From contig NZ_KB899660.1 of NCBI RefSeq assembly GCF_000378385.1, positions 248,001 to 312,000 of the forward strand: a stretch of 64,000 nt of DNA. The letters are read 5' to 3'. Positions 7,122 to 14,669 of the stretch are shown piece by piece. The notes beneath the pieces are model-generated. The model ran no database searches. It was not told where the DNA came from and was given only the letters and a program-made list of their open reading frames with translations. Within the stretch, counting starts at the first letter, position 1; every line of letters starts with the position of its first letter. This DNA is from Paenibacillus daejeonensis DSM 15491 (lineage in GTDB: Bacteria; Bacillota; Bacilli; Paenibacillales; Paenibacillaceae). Made by a program: the position numbers and the translations under genes.

Positions 7122-7910
7122 TCATCTGACTAGATCAATCATTTCATGTAAAACGCTGTCCCACTCCAGCGCAGTATTCTCAATGATGAACGCGGGAAAA
7201 GGCAGGCTTGCTATGATTGTTGATTCAAGCGCTTTGCGTCTCTCCATAAAAGCAATGTTTGCCTCAGTCGCAAAATGAGGCTTGTCGCGAATGTCTGAAA
7301 TCCATAGCTGCTGCTTCCGAACGTCAGGCTGACTTAAATAGATCAAGATAGGATTTAATCCCGTTAGCTGCGATGCAATCGCTTGGATATGCGCTTGAAT
7401 CTGCTGACTGTCCGCTTGATAGTGCTTTAATAGATCATGAATTTGATGTTGTAAGAACACTGCTTCCAGGACATATATGTCCTCTGAATCCATCGATGCA
7501 TCGGCAAACCTACCCCAGTGTCGTTGGATAAGAGAGGTGAATTCTGCAAACGTAGCTCGAGGAGTATTGGTCCAGCACAGTTCGTTTGAGCTTAGTTCCT
7601 CGTACAATTCGTTGACCTCACGAAATTCAGTGATACCACGATAAGGAATTAAATACTTTTGGTTATCCTCCATAGCAAGGGAATGGATAACAGGCGAAAG
7701 GCTTGAAAAACGTGACAACAAGTTCAGATAAGCCGCTTCTCTATAAAACGCATGACCATTCAAGCTCACAGGATGCTGCTCTGCTCCTTCATCATATAAG
7801 CGCGATCGTTGGCCTTGTTGCATGAGATAATCGTTCAGCCGTTCTGCCAAGGTAGTTTTTCCCGTCCCGCATAGACCTTCAATGAGTATTAACCGGTGTT
7901 TTGTTCTCAT
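7122..7910 (-). CDS. P-loop kinase-like ATPase
   Basis: The 262-residue protein begins with strand LILIEGLCGTGKTT, whose GLCGTGKT is a Walker A motif (about residues 12-19), followed by a helix and a DEGAEQHPVS segment typical of enzymes that position a phosphate acceptor. No nucleotide-base-specific motif is evident. Related Bacillales proteins are usually labelled thymidylate-kinase-like or AAA-family ATPase, with unknown substrate; that is family knowledge, not shown here. The ATG at 7910 is close to the stop of the RCC1-repeat gene (7922) on the same strand, with GAGGTAAC in between as ribosome binding site. The kinase is therefore likely to be the last gene of a three-gene unit starting near 8997. 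Confidence 0.75.
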   Translation of the reverse strand: MRTKHRLILIEGLCGTGKTTLAERLNDYLMQQGQRSRLYDEGAEQHPVSLNGHAFYREAAYLNLLSRFSSLSPVIHSLAMEDNQKYLIPYRGITEFREVNELYEELSSNELCWTNTPRATFAEFTSLIQRHWGRFADASMDSEDIYVLEAVFLQHQIHDLLKHYQADSQQIQAHIQAIASQLTGLNPILIYLSQPDVRKQQLWISDIRDKPHFATEANIAFMERRKALESTIIASLPFPAFIIENTALEWDSVLHEMIDLVR

Positions 7911-7921
7911 TTGTTACCTCC

Positions 7922-8776
7922 TTACCAAAGACTCCAATCACCAACATCACATTGTCCAAAGCGGTTGTCCCCCACAGCCATCACTGTGCCGTTCGATTGA
8001 AGCCCCAACGTATGAGCACAACCTGCGGAAACCGCTACAATATCTTTCCAGCTAGTCACGTTGCATTGACCGTAGTCATTCAGTCCCACAGCCACTACTG
8101 TGCCATCCGATCGAAGGCCGACCGTATGGTTACTTCCTGCGGACACAGCAACAATATCGTGCCAGGTCCCTACATCACATTGTCCTTCATGATTCCTTCC
8201 AACAGCAAGCACTGTACCATCTGCTCGAAGGCCAACGGTATGCAGATATCCTGCACCAACAGTGACTACACGGGTCCAATCCTTTACACGGCCCTGTCCG
8301 TAGCGATTATTCCCTGCAGCCCTGACTGTCCCATCCGCTGCTACACCCACCGTATGCCAATCCCCAGCCGCGATCACCACCATAGTAGACCAATCTAGCA
8401 CATCACATTGGCCTTCCTTATTACGTCCGACAGCCATGGCAGTTCCATCAATTCTCAGACCAACGGAATGGCGCCAGCCTGCCGCAACCGCTATGACCTC
8501 GCGCCAATCCGCTACCTCGCATTGTTGATTTTTGTTCCAGCCCACGGCAATCACCGTACCATCAGTATGGAGACCAAGCGTATGTGTGTTCCCCGTGTTC
8601 GTTGCCATGTGAACATTGCCAGCTGCGATTGCCTGGATATTGTTCCAGCTCGCGACTTCACATCGACCGTATGTATTATCCCCTACTGCGACCACCGTGC
8701 CATCCCGCTTGATACCCACGCTATGACCCCGGCCCGCTGCCAGGATCGCAGTAGTGTCTTGGATGCACTTATTCAT
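7922..8776 (-). CDS. RCC1-repeat beta-propeller protein
   Basis: The 284-residue protein consists almost wholly of seven tandem repeats of about 39 residues with the pattern DGTVVAVG-N-YGQCDV--W-DIVAVAAG--HTVGL, the bacterial form of the RCC1 (regulator of chromosome condensation) blade. The number of repeats suits a complete seven-bladed propeller, with the first and last strands probably closing the ring. No signal peptide or TM is seen, so it should be cytoplasmic; such propellers act as interaction platforms. Its ATG at 8776 overlaps the TAA of the preceding small gene as TAATG, pointing to translational coupling, and it is followed closely by a P-loop kinase gene. Its partner and function are unknown. 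Low-complexity DNA repeats create long antisense open frames that I regard as spurious. Confidence 0.85.
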   Translation of the reverse strand: MNKCIQDTTAILAAGRGHSVGIKRDGTVVAVGDNTYGRCEVASWNNIQAIAAGNVHMATNTGNTHTLGLHTDGTVIAVGWNKNQQCEVADWREVIAVAAGWRHSVGLRIDGTAMAVGRNKEGQCDVLDWSTMVVIAAGDWHTVGVAADGTVRAAGNNRYGQGRVKDWTRVVTVGAGYLHTVGLRADGTVLAVGRNHEGQCDVGTWHDIVAVSAGSNHTVGLRSDGTVVAVGLNDYGQCNVTSWKDIVAVSAGCAHTLGLQSNGTVMAVGDNRFGQCDVGDWSLW

Positions 8777-8997
8777 TAGGTAGTGCCTCGGTTATCTTGC
8801 GGATTGAGATTTTTCAAGGCTTGATGAATTAAATTCTCTGCCACACGCAAGGCCTTGATCCGATTTCTCAGAAGTGAATGCTGCGCGGTACCTTCCATCA
8901 GCTTGACTTGTGCTTTTTCACATTTGCTAATGATCGACGTAATTGGGGGTAACGCCTCCTCCAACTCCTGCTTTGACAATTGTTCCATCCTTCTCAT
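8776..8997 (-). CDS. Small helical protein coupled to RCC1-repeat gene
   Basis: A protein of about 73 residues predicted to be all-helical and charged (LSKQELEEALPPITSIISKCEKAQVK and a second amphipathic helix in the C-terminal half). There is no TM, no metal-binding pattern and no known domain. A strong AAGGGGAGG lies before two possible ATGs at 8997 and 8988; an ATG at 9012 would place that site inside the coding region and is unlikely. The stop codon overlaps the ATG of the RCC1-repeat gene by one base (TAATG), so the two are almost certainly translated together. It may form a helical hairpin that binds the propeller, but that is only inference from coupling. Confidence 0.7.
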   Translation of the reverse strand: MRRMEQLSKQELEEALPPITSIISKCEKAQVKLMEGTAQHSLLRNRIKALRVAENLIHQALKNLNPQDNRGTT

Positions 8998-9086
8998 GAC
9001 CTCCCCTTCCATACAGTTTCATTGTATAACATAGGTGCAACGAGTAAACTTATCTTCATCGCAATCCTTAGTTCTCAGACCCGAAC

Positions 9087-9115
9087 TCGATCAAACCTTA
9101 CACCTATAGTATAAT
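9087..9115 (+). promoter_or_regulatory. Candidate promoter of the tandem-MerR gene
   Basis: A perfect TATAAT (9110-9115) lies 29 bases before the MerR ATG. Seventeen bases upstream is TCGATC, a weak -35. MerR-family regulators often act at promoters with poor spacing or -35, so self-regulation is possible. Confidence 0.45.
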
Positions 9116-9144
9116 GTTCTGGATGCAGAAAGGGAGATCAAGAG

Positions 9145-9996
9145 ATGAGCATTCGTCCCATTGATTTGGCGAGACACTTGGGCATTAGCACAACTACATT
9201 AAGAGGGTATGAAGAACGTGGCTTGGTGCCGCGCGTCCCCCGTTCTCCTGCGGGATACAGGTATTACGATGATCAGCATGTGGCGTACTTCCTATGCATT
9301 CGGGCGTTGCTGCCAGCTTTTGACTTAACCTTCATCACTGCTGTATTAGGAAAAGTCCAAGCAGCCCACATCGATGATGCGCTATGGATTGCCAACAAAG
9401 CCCAAACCGATCTGTGGCATGAGCGGCAGAGCTATCTTAAAACAGTGGATGTTCTGCTTCACCAGTCTGGGCCTCCAGAGTCCTCAAGCATGATGAGCAT
9501 CGGGGAAATCAGCAGCGAAACTGGCATCCCGGTAACCACCATTCGATATTGGGAAAAGGCGGGCTTACTTACGCCTGAGAGAAATAGGAATAACGGCTAT
9601 CGGATCTATACCGGAGCGCATATCCGCCAGCTTTTGACCTTGAACGCCATCAAGCTCTCAGTGCGGACCCACCGATTGAAGCATTTTTTCCAGACCATGC
9701 AGGAGACCTATCAAGCATTTGATTTCTCGAACCATAAAGAGATCAAGGCGTTCCTGGAGAAGGTCCGACAGCAACTGGATATCATGAATCGCTTGCAGAT
9801 TAGAAGTATCTCCGCTCTGGACAAGCTATGTCAGCAGGTGGAAAGTGGACAGTTTGAGCCGTTTGGGACTAACCACTCCACTAGAGAATGTAAACATCTA
9901 AATATCGTAAGGAACGAGGAGGCAGACAATTCATGGGAGGAACGAATGTATGGGATGCAGAGTGGGAGGTTAACGAAGAGCAGGCGCAGACGCTGA
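9145..9996 (+). CDS. Transcription regulator with two MerR-type HTH domains
   Basis: The 283-residue protein has a first MerR HTH at residues 1-55 (IRPIDLARHLGISTTTLRGYEERGLVPR followed by the wing PAGYRYYDDQHV) and a second at about 118-175 (MSIGEISSETGIPVTTIRYWEKAGLLTP, wing NGYRIYTGAHIRQL). A helical linker and a C-terminal helix follow, with no cysteines arranged for metal binding. A protein holding both half-site readers could bind DNA as a monomer or read two sites. The ATG at 9145 has GGGAGATC upstream and a TATAAT at 9110. The last 64 bases overlap the start of the phosphotransferase gene, so the two are co-expressed and it may control that gene. The basic tail beyond about residue 250 is forced by the overlap and may not be conserved. 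Confidence 0.8.
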   Translation: MSIRPIDLARHLGISTTTLRGYEERGLVPRVPRSPAGYRYYDDQHVAYFLCIRALLPAFDLTFITAVLGKVQAAHIDDALWIANKAQTDLWHERQSYLKTVDVLLHQSGPPESSSMMSIGEISSETGIPVTTIRYWEKAGLLTPERNRNNGYRIYTGAHIRQLLTLNAIKLSVRTHRLKHFFQTMQETYQAFDFSNHKEIKAFLEKVRQQLDIMNRLQIRSISALDKLCQQVESGQFEPFGTNHSTRECKHLNIVRNEEADNSWEERMYGMQSGRLTKSRRRR

Positions 9997-10847
9997 TCGG
10001 CAGACAATTCCCTCAGCTGTCATCGAAGCAAGTGAAGCGATTGGGCTGGGGCTGGGACAATACGGTTTTTCTCGTCGGTGACGAGTACGTGTTCCGGTTT
10101 CCAAGAAGAACGTTTGCAGTTGCCGCGATTCGTATGGAAGGAAAGCTGCTGCCGCAGCTGGAGGCATATTTGACCATCCCCTATCCGAGACCGTTGTTTT
10201 ATGGTGAAGCCAGTGAGGAATACTCGGCACCATTTCTTGGCTATGCCCACGTGCCAGGAGATTTCCCAATCGGTTTGACGGAAGATCACCGGGCTTTATC
10301 GGCAGAGACGCTGGCTAAATTTCTGCGGAGATTGCATGAGTTTCCGGTGCAGGCAGCGCTGAAGTGCGGCGTTCAGCATGATCACCGAAACTTGACGGAC
10401 ATCGCATCGCGCAAAGTGAAATTGGAGGGCTTTCTATCGAAGGTGGTTGAACACTTGTCGCCGGAGGAGTCCGGTGTGATCGAAGCGTACATTAGCAGTC
10501 TGCAAAAGGACCGTGTCGAGGCGGTGAATGCACTGCTACATGGCGATCTTCATTTCAAAAATATGCTTGTGAATGAGAACGGGATCGTGTCCGGCATCAT
10601 TGATTGGGGCGATCTGAACGTAGGCCATCCGGCTTGTGATTTGAGCGTTGCTTATAGCTTTTTACCACCTTACGCTCGCAGCGTGTTTTTCGAAACGTAC
10701 GGAGGAGTGAACGAGGAAACGAAGCTGCTGGCGCGGCTGATCGCGGTATACATCCCCATATTGATCTTAATGCAAGCGATCGATGACGGGAATGAAGCAA
10801 TTGCGGCAGAGGCGAAATCCAACATCATGCGGGCACTGTCAGATTAG
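9933..10847 (+). CDS. APH-family small-molecule phosphotransferase
   Basis: The 304-residue protein has the complete APH/choline-kinase signature: N-lobe glycine-rich GWGWDNTVFLV and lysine-strand region, catalytic HGDLHFKNML (about residue 205) and metal-binding IIDWGDLNVGHPACDLSVAY (about 225). Members phosphorylate macrolides, aminoglycosides, hygromycin or metabolites; this layout (long C-lobe, IDWGD) is common in macrolide 2'-phosphotransferase-like proteins, but specificity cannot be decided here. The ATG at 9933 is ten bases after GAGGAGG inside the end of the MerR gene, overlapping it by 64 bases. The pair suggests a regulated detoxification unit. A weak hairpin (GGCTAG/CTAGCC, 10865-10898) follows the gene without a T-run. 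Confidence 0.85.
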   Translation: MGGTNVWDAEWEVNEEQAQTLIGRQFPQLSSKQVKRLGWGWDNTVFLVGDEYVFRFPRRTFAVAAIRMEGKLLPQLEAYLTIPYPRPLFYGEASEEYSAPFLGYAHVPGDFPIGLTEDHRALSAETLAKFLRRLHEFPVQAALKCGVQHDHRNLTDIASRKVKLEGFLSKVVEHLSPEESGVIEAYISSLQKDRVEAVNALLHGDLHFKNMLVNENGIVSGIIDWGDLNVGHPACDLSVAYSFLPPYARSVFFETYGGVNEETKLLARLIAVYIPILILMQAIDDGNEAIAAEAKSNIMRALSD

Positions 10848-10948
10848 GCTCATTATTTCGTTGCGGCTAGGGGGCTATAGCTATCTATAACGCTAGCCAG
10901 TTTGGATATACTAAGAATCGATTCTGATCTTATCGGGAGTGTACCTTC

Positions 10949-11541
10949 ATGACAGAAACTAAGCGTAATCCCAAAGTGGACGGATTCATGAGAAAAGCTA
11001 AAGCGTGGAAAGAAGAATTCGAAGCCTTGCGCGAGATTGCACTGGATTGCGACTTAACCGAGGATATGAAGTGGATGCATCCTTGTTATATGCATGAGGA
11101 GAAGAATGTCGTATTGATTCACGGTTTCAAAGAATATTGCGCCCTCCTGTTTCACAAAGGTGCTCTGCTCAAGGACCCCACGGACTCCTCATCCAGCAAA
11201 CGGAGAATGTTCAGGCCGCCCGCCAGCTACGGTTCACGAGTCTGCAGCAGATCGACGAATTGCAGCTGATTATTAAAGACTATATCGATGAAGCCATTGA
11301 GGTCGAAAAAGCCGGTCTGCAGGTAGCGTACAAGCAGCACAGCGAGTATGAAATTCCGGAAGAGTTGTCCAACAAGTTCGTGGAATTGCCGGACCTGAAA
11401 ACGGCTTTCGAAGCGTTGACGCCGGGACGACAACGAGCGTACATCTTTTATTTTTCGCAACCCAAACAATCCAAAACACGTGATGCCAGAATTGAGAAGT
11501 ATCTCCCACATATTATGGACGGCAAAGGATTGAAAGATTAA
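10949..11541 (+). pseudogene. Frameshifted YdeI/OmdA-family gene (DUF1801-like)
   Basis: Two overlapping frames together encode one YdeI-type protein. The first (10949 to about 11180) gives the N-terminal DUF1801-like domain with WMHPCYMHEEKNVVLIHGF and YCALLFHKGALL. The second (from about 11180 to 11541) continues with GLLIQQTENVQAARQLRFTS and the C-terminal PGRQRAYIFYFSQPKQSKTR, typical of the family. The switch is explained by loss of one C in the run CCCC near 11177-11181: with five Cs the frame reads KDPHGLLIQQ. This may be a true inactivation or a homopolymer sequencing error. The ATG at 10949 has CGGGAG upstream, and a 12-bp palindrome AGAATCGATTCT lies at 10914-10925. Confidence 0.8.
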
Positions 11542-11696
11542 AACGTAAGGCCAGTTCGCAGCTTGCAATCTGGCCTGTTACCTCACGATGTGTTCTTATC
11601 TCTATTGATTCTTATCAATGCAACCTATCAAAACATGCTGGTCCAGTTAGGCCATTGACATTCTTTTTTCGTGTTGGTTTTGAAGCGATAATTAAA

Positions 11697-11932
11697 TTAA
11701 AAAAAGATTTCCGTATCCAGCCAATCATAATTAATGTTCATTTTCCATTTGTAAGACTTCTTATTATGGCTAAATGCTATCCAAGCTTGACCTTTTTCTA
11801 TATCCACATAGTCCCTGAGATTTTCTAACTCTAGCCTGGACATACGAATCAAGTGAGTCATGATTTCCTTGTAATCTCCGTGATCTTCAATTCAATACAT
11901 TCCGTATCCAAATACAATAGACCTCCCCATGG
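11697..11932 (-). pseudogene. C-terminal remnant of a lost gene
   Basis: After the stop of the 11939-12529 gene, the minus strand has coding-like sequence in two frames: a piece with GLLYLDTECIELK, then after a one-base shift a longer piece containing DYKEIMTHLIRMSRLELENL and DYVDIEKGQAWIAF, ending at TAA (11697). It has no start codon or ribosome binding site of its own. It looks like the eroded C-terminal end of a small acidic protein of the kind seen among hypothetical and immunity-type genes in Bacillales. The family is not named, and the remnant status is inferred from codon-like texture and lack of a start. Confidence 0.5.
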
Positions 11933-11938
11933 GGACGT

Positions 11939-12529
11939 TCATTCCAAAAACCATATCTTCATTTTATCTTTCATCATATGTGCGACCTCTCGGTTCTCTT
12001 TATCAATCCAGTTATATAGAGGTCCGTCGATAAAAGCCTGTAATTCTATTTTTGTGAGTTCCAGCTGATCTATAAGTTCTGCGTATAGGAAAGTTATTAC
12101 ATCACTTTTGATATAGGATTCCGGATCATCCGGCCACACCAGAGCTTGATCACTGGCATAGGTTATGCCTGGCGAGGGATCGTGTCCCAACCAAGGGCTT
12201 TGTCTGTTAGTAACCGAGTCTTTGACATCTATCAAATCCTCCAACCCGCAGCAGCAACTGGGTAGGATAACTCGATGTTCATCATCAAAGAATGCGATTC
12301 CTCCCGAGAGAGCAACCTGCTCTTGCTCGAACAACTCATTATACGATTCACTTAATGACTGCTCCACATTAATATGGTTGTAACCAAACAGATGCGTCAA
12401 AAAAAGTTCAACCTCATGACTACTGGATGCGGAAGACAAGATCATATATTCTGTCGTGAAAACATCGTTGACTATCCAACTTGGTTTGTCGAAGTAAGGG
12501 TCAATAATTACGGCTTTGGTATATGGCAT
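11939..12529 (-). CDS. Hypothetical protein with CCCG motif
   Basis: A 196-residue, acidic, soluble protein. The most notable segment is HRVILPSCCCGLEDLID in the middle, with three adjacent cysteines that could bind a metal or be redox active, followed by WLGHDPSPG. No signal peptide or TM is seen and I do not recognise a family. The ATG at 12529 has GGGAG nine bases before it. The gene sits 14 bases after a small membrane protein gene on the same strand, so the two are probably one transcript. The downstream sequence on the same strand is a gene remnant, and the C-terminus here (KMKIWFLE) may itself be frameshifted, because the neighbouring frame stays open for another 21 codons. Confidence 0.6.
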   Translation of the reverse strand: MPYTKAVIIDPYFDKPSWIVNDVFTTEYMILSSASSSHEVELFLTHLFGYNHINVEQSLSESYNELFEQEQVALSGGIAFFDDEHRVILPSCCCGLEDLIDVKDSVTNRQSPWLGHDPSPGITYASDQALVWPDDPESYIKSDVITFLYAELIDQLELTKIELQAFIDGPLYNWIDKENREVAHMMKDKMKIWFLE

Positions 12530-12543
12530 AGACGACTCCCTTA

Positions 12544-12795
12544 TTAACTTCTACGAGTGATACTTTTAAATTTAATGATAATATTCATTATACCTATTGC
12601 ACATATACTTCCTATAGCTATAAGTAACCCGTAATACTGCAGATCATCAGCTAAATTTGCCTCTTTATTATACTCTAATAACATTTCCACAGTTGGGTCT
12701 TGAAATGGAATCCCAGGATGCTTAACGAAACTAAAAATGATAATTAAAACACCAACTATTAGTGATATCCACAACAACCTTTTTAACGTCAACAT
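12544..12795 (-). CDS. Small membrane protein with two TM segments
   Basis: The 83-residue product has TM helix 1 near the N-terminus (LLWISLIVGVLIIIFSFV), a polar loop of about 30 residues, and TM helix 2 near the C-terminus (YGLLIAIGSICAIGIMNIII), ending in a basic tail. The start is set at the ATG at 12795, which follows GAGGAG; a TTG at 12813 would include that site. Such two-helix proteins occur next to hypothetical genes in Bacillales and have no assigned role. It precedes the CCCG-motif gene by 14 bases. Nothing indicates a toxin: the loop is long and acidic rather than basic. Confidence 0.65.
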   Translation of the reverse strand: MLTLKRLLWISLIVGVLIIIFSFVKHPGIPFQDPTVEMLLEYNKEANLADDLQYYGLLIAIGSICAIGIMNIIIKFKSITRRS

Positions 12796-12832
12796 AATGC
12801 TCCTCATTCTCAAAATTTATGTATGCGATAAG

Positions 12833-13099
12833 TCAGATGACAACGTCATCTTCCCTTTCGATAAGCACGGAAATATACCCGCACTCTTCATCACCGCACC
12901 AAGGGCAAACAAAGATTGGATACCTGTAGTACAAATAAGAGTGGCGCTGCTTGAGTAAGAGATAATCTATGTTTTGCCACTTGCTTGATCATCATTTCAA
13001 ATCCAAGACCTGTGATAAAAACCAGTTAATTATGGGATCTTCTGTACAAATGAAACTTCCCCCTCCACCTGCGTAAGTATTGAGTTTGAATGATTTAGC
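12833..13099 (-). pseudogene. Eroded gene remnants, including a CPWCGDEEC zinc-ribbon end
   Basis: This 300-base stretch has no intact gene. From 12943 to 12833 the minus strand encodes YRYPIFVCPWCGDEECGYI and a short acidic end before TGA; the CxxC pattern and context look like the C-terminus of a zinc-binding hypothetical protein. From 13099 to 12992, in the same frame as the gene upstream and just past its TAG stop, there is a second coding-like segment with NTYAGGGGSFICTEDPIINW. Neither has a start codon with a ribosome binding site. They are read as decayed ends of lost genes; the second might instead be a continuation of the upstream protein cut by a nonsense codon. Confidence 0.5.
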
Positions 13100-13639
13100 C
13101 TAACTCAGCGTCGCGTTGAATTGTTCCAGGCTAAGTGGTTTTTCTATTTCTTCTATAAGTGTTGTAACTTGTATAAGTTCAAACATGGCCGACGTCAGAA
13201 AGATAACTCGTTGGTCATTTCCTCCATATAAGATGTAGGCTCTTTCATTCGTGGAAGCCAATAATTCGTTAATGATTTCAATGGTTCGACTAGTTGCTAA
13301 TGACCAAATATCTTTATGCTTCAACTCTTGTTGATCATAGATAACAGATCGTTTCCCATTAATCTCAATTGTAGAACCTCGTTCATCAAACGATTCTTTA
13401 ATATCAGCTAGTCGTATTCCTTGTTTAGATAGAAAAGGTTCTATTTCAGTTAAAAATAAACTTATGCCGCCTTCGGCCAAATCCTCCGCATCCGCATGAA
13501 AATCACGGCAGGTCTCTTCCCACCCGAATGCATATCCCCCTTCTAGGCATTCTTTTTTTAAAACATTAATTTTTTCATCAGCCGTATATTTATAGTATCC
13601 AAGCCTTTCCAGATCATTGATAAGTGATGTAATATCCAT
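13100..13639 (-). CDS. Hypothetical protein
   Basis: A 179-residue acidic soluble protein with predicted helical N-terminus (DITSLINDLERLGYY) and mixed alpha/beta remainder. I see no catalytic or metal-binding motif and cannot assign a family. The ATG at 13639 lies behind AAAGGAGGTG at a somewhat long spacing (about 13 bases), still a plausible site. The TAG stop at 13100 is followed in frame by 35 coding-like codons up to TGA at 12992, so the present C-terminus may result from a nonsense change. The acidity, size and position among other orphan small genes would suit an immunity-type protein, but no partner toxin is present. Confidence 0.55.
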   Translation of the reverse strand: MDITSLINDLERLGYYKYTADEKINVLKKECLEGGYAFGWEETCRDFHADAEDLAEGGISLFLTEIEPFLSKQGIRLADIKESFDERGSTIEINGKRSVIYDQQELKHKDIWSLATSRTIEIINELLASTNERAYILYGGNDQRVIFLTSAMFELIQVTTLIEEIEKPLSLEQFNATLS

Positions 13640-13726
13640 TTTTTAATTTTCACCTCCTTTCGGTTTATTATAACTATAGGCAAAATAGCTCCTGCTGAAA
13701 TATATAGACGTAATTCACGAAGACTC

Positions 13727-14059
13727 CTACACCTTAAATTTATAAATCACATCATCTCTTACAAATGCTGTTCCCCTTGTACCAATCTCAAGTTTATCAT
13801 ATTGGAAATACTTAAATTTCCCAATTGCTCTGAATTCCTTCTTAACATTAAAATCACTTTCTAATTCGATTATGTAGTTCACAATAACTACTTTTCCAAA
13901 AGGTACTCCTTCATCATGTTTGGCTATAACTGTACATCGAAAGGATCTTTCTACATGTCCTTTCTTTTCAAATAAGATAGAAGTTAAGTGGTGCAAAAAG
14001 GCAAAGATCATAAAGCAGATAATAATCACCAAGTAATCCTCGAAGCCCAACTTCTCCAT
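13727..14059 (-). CDS. Small membrane-anchored hypothetical protein
   Basis: The 110-residue product has one N-terminal TM helix (YLVIIICFMIFAFLHHL, about residues 9-25) followed by a beta-rich domain with alternating charged and hydrophobic residues (FRCTVIAKHDEGVPFGKVVIVNYIIELE) and an ending VRDDVIYKFKV. The topology suggests a small domain displayed on one face of the membrane. This resembles short bacillal proteins with an SH3- or OB-like beta domain after an anchor, with no known role. There is no obvious ribosome binding site directly at the ATG at 14059 (AAGATGGAG upstream overlaps it), so the start is moderately sure. The next gene upstream on the same strand, a GNAT, starts at 14659 and ends at 14114. 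Confidence 0.55.
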   Translation of the reverse strand: MEKLGFEDYLVIIICFMIFAFLHHLTSILFEKKGHVERSFRCTVIAKHDEGVPFGKVVIVNYIIELESDFNVKKEFRAIGKFKYFQYDKLEIGTRGTAFVRDDVIYKFKV

Positions 14060-14113
14060 CTTTGTCTTCAGCCTTTCATATGCATATCCAAGTAAAAGCC
14101 AATCAGTCTTACG

Positions 14114-14659
14114 TCAGTGCTTTAATCTCCCCATAACAATGGTGTCATAAAAATTCCCGTCTGAAAGTAATTTATCATGCTTCAATATTCCTTCAATCTC
14201 AAAACCAAAGGACTTATATAAACCAATCGCCTTTGTGTTTGTTTCCAGTACATTGAGCTGTATTTTCTTGATGCCGATGGAATCAGACCAGGCTATCGAT
14301 TCTTTTAAAAAATTTGTACCAATTCCATGTCCCCAAAAGTTTTTTAATAGGCATACCCCAAATTCCACTTTATGCATCGTTCTTTTTAAATCATTTCCTT
14401 CACACCTTGCAAATCCGATAATTGAGCCCTCGGCTTCAGCCACTAAAAAGAGTTTTCTTGAGTGTTCATCATCGGCTTTGATGATGTGTGCAAATGCTTC
14501 CTCATCTAAATAAGCTTCTCCACTCTCTCTATCCATATTTTCAGTTTCACCATCTATTTGTAACCTTACTTTGGATAATGGAAGCGCATCAATCGCAACT
14601 GCCGACCTTATAGAGTAATTTAGTCCCTTAACTTCATAGTCACGCTCATTAATTTTCAT
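14114..14659 (-). CDS. GNAT-family N-acetyltransferase
   Basis: The 181-residue protein has the GNAT acetyl-CoA-binding core: strand FGVCLLKNFWGHGIGTNFL, whose WGHGIGTNF is the Q/RxxGxG/A-type pyrophosphate loop, then LNVLETNTKAIGLYKSFGFEIEG, the characteristic final helix-strand with a Tyr/Phe. It transfers an acetyl group from acetyl-CoA to an amine; the acceptor is unknown. The layout matches the group with a long N-terminal segment seen in RimL-like and spermidine-acetyltransferase-like members. The ATG at 14659 is preceded by AAGGGG at six bases; the longer frame to 14788 overlaps the methyltransferase gene and lacks a site. It lies ten bases after the methyltransferase gene, so the two form an operon. 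Confidence 0.85.
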   Translation of the reverse strand: MKINERDYEVKGLNYSIRSAVAIDALPLSKVRLQIDGETENMDRESGEAYLDEEAFAHIIKADDEHSRKLFLVAEAEGSIIGFARCEGNDLKRTMHKVEFGVCLLKNFWGHGIGTNFLKESIAWSDSIGIKKIQLNVLETNTKAIGLYKSFGFEIEGILKHDKLLSDGNFYDTIVMGRLKH

Positions 14660-14669
14660 GTAAAACCCC

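Noticed and set aside
7901-8398. Long plus-strand open frame over the RCC1-repeat gene
   Set aside because: It is the antisense shadow of a repetitive coding sequence and lacks a start with a ribosome binding site.
10865-10898. GGCTAG/CTAGCC hairpin after the phosphotransferase gene
   Set aside because: No T-run follows, so it was not called as a terminator.
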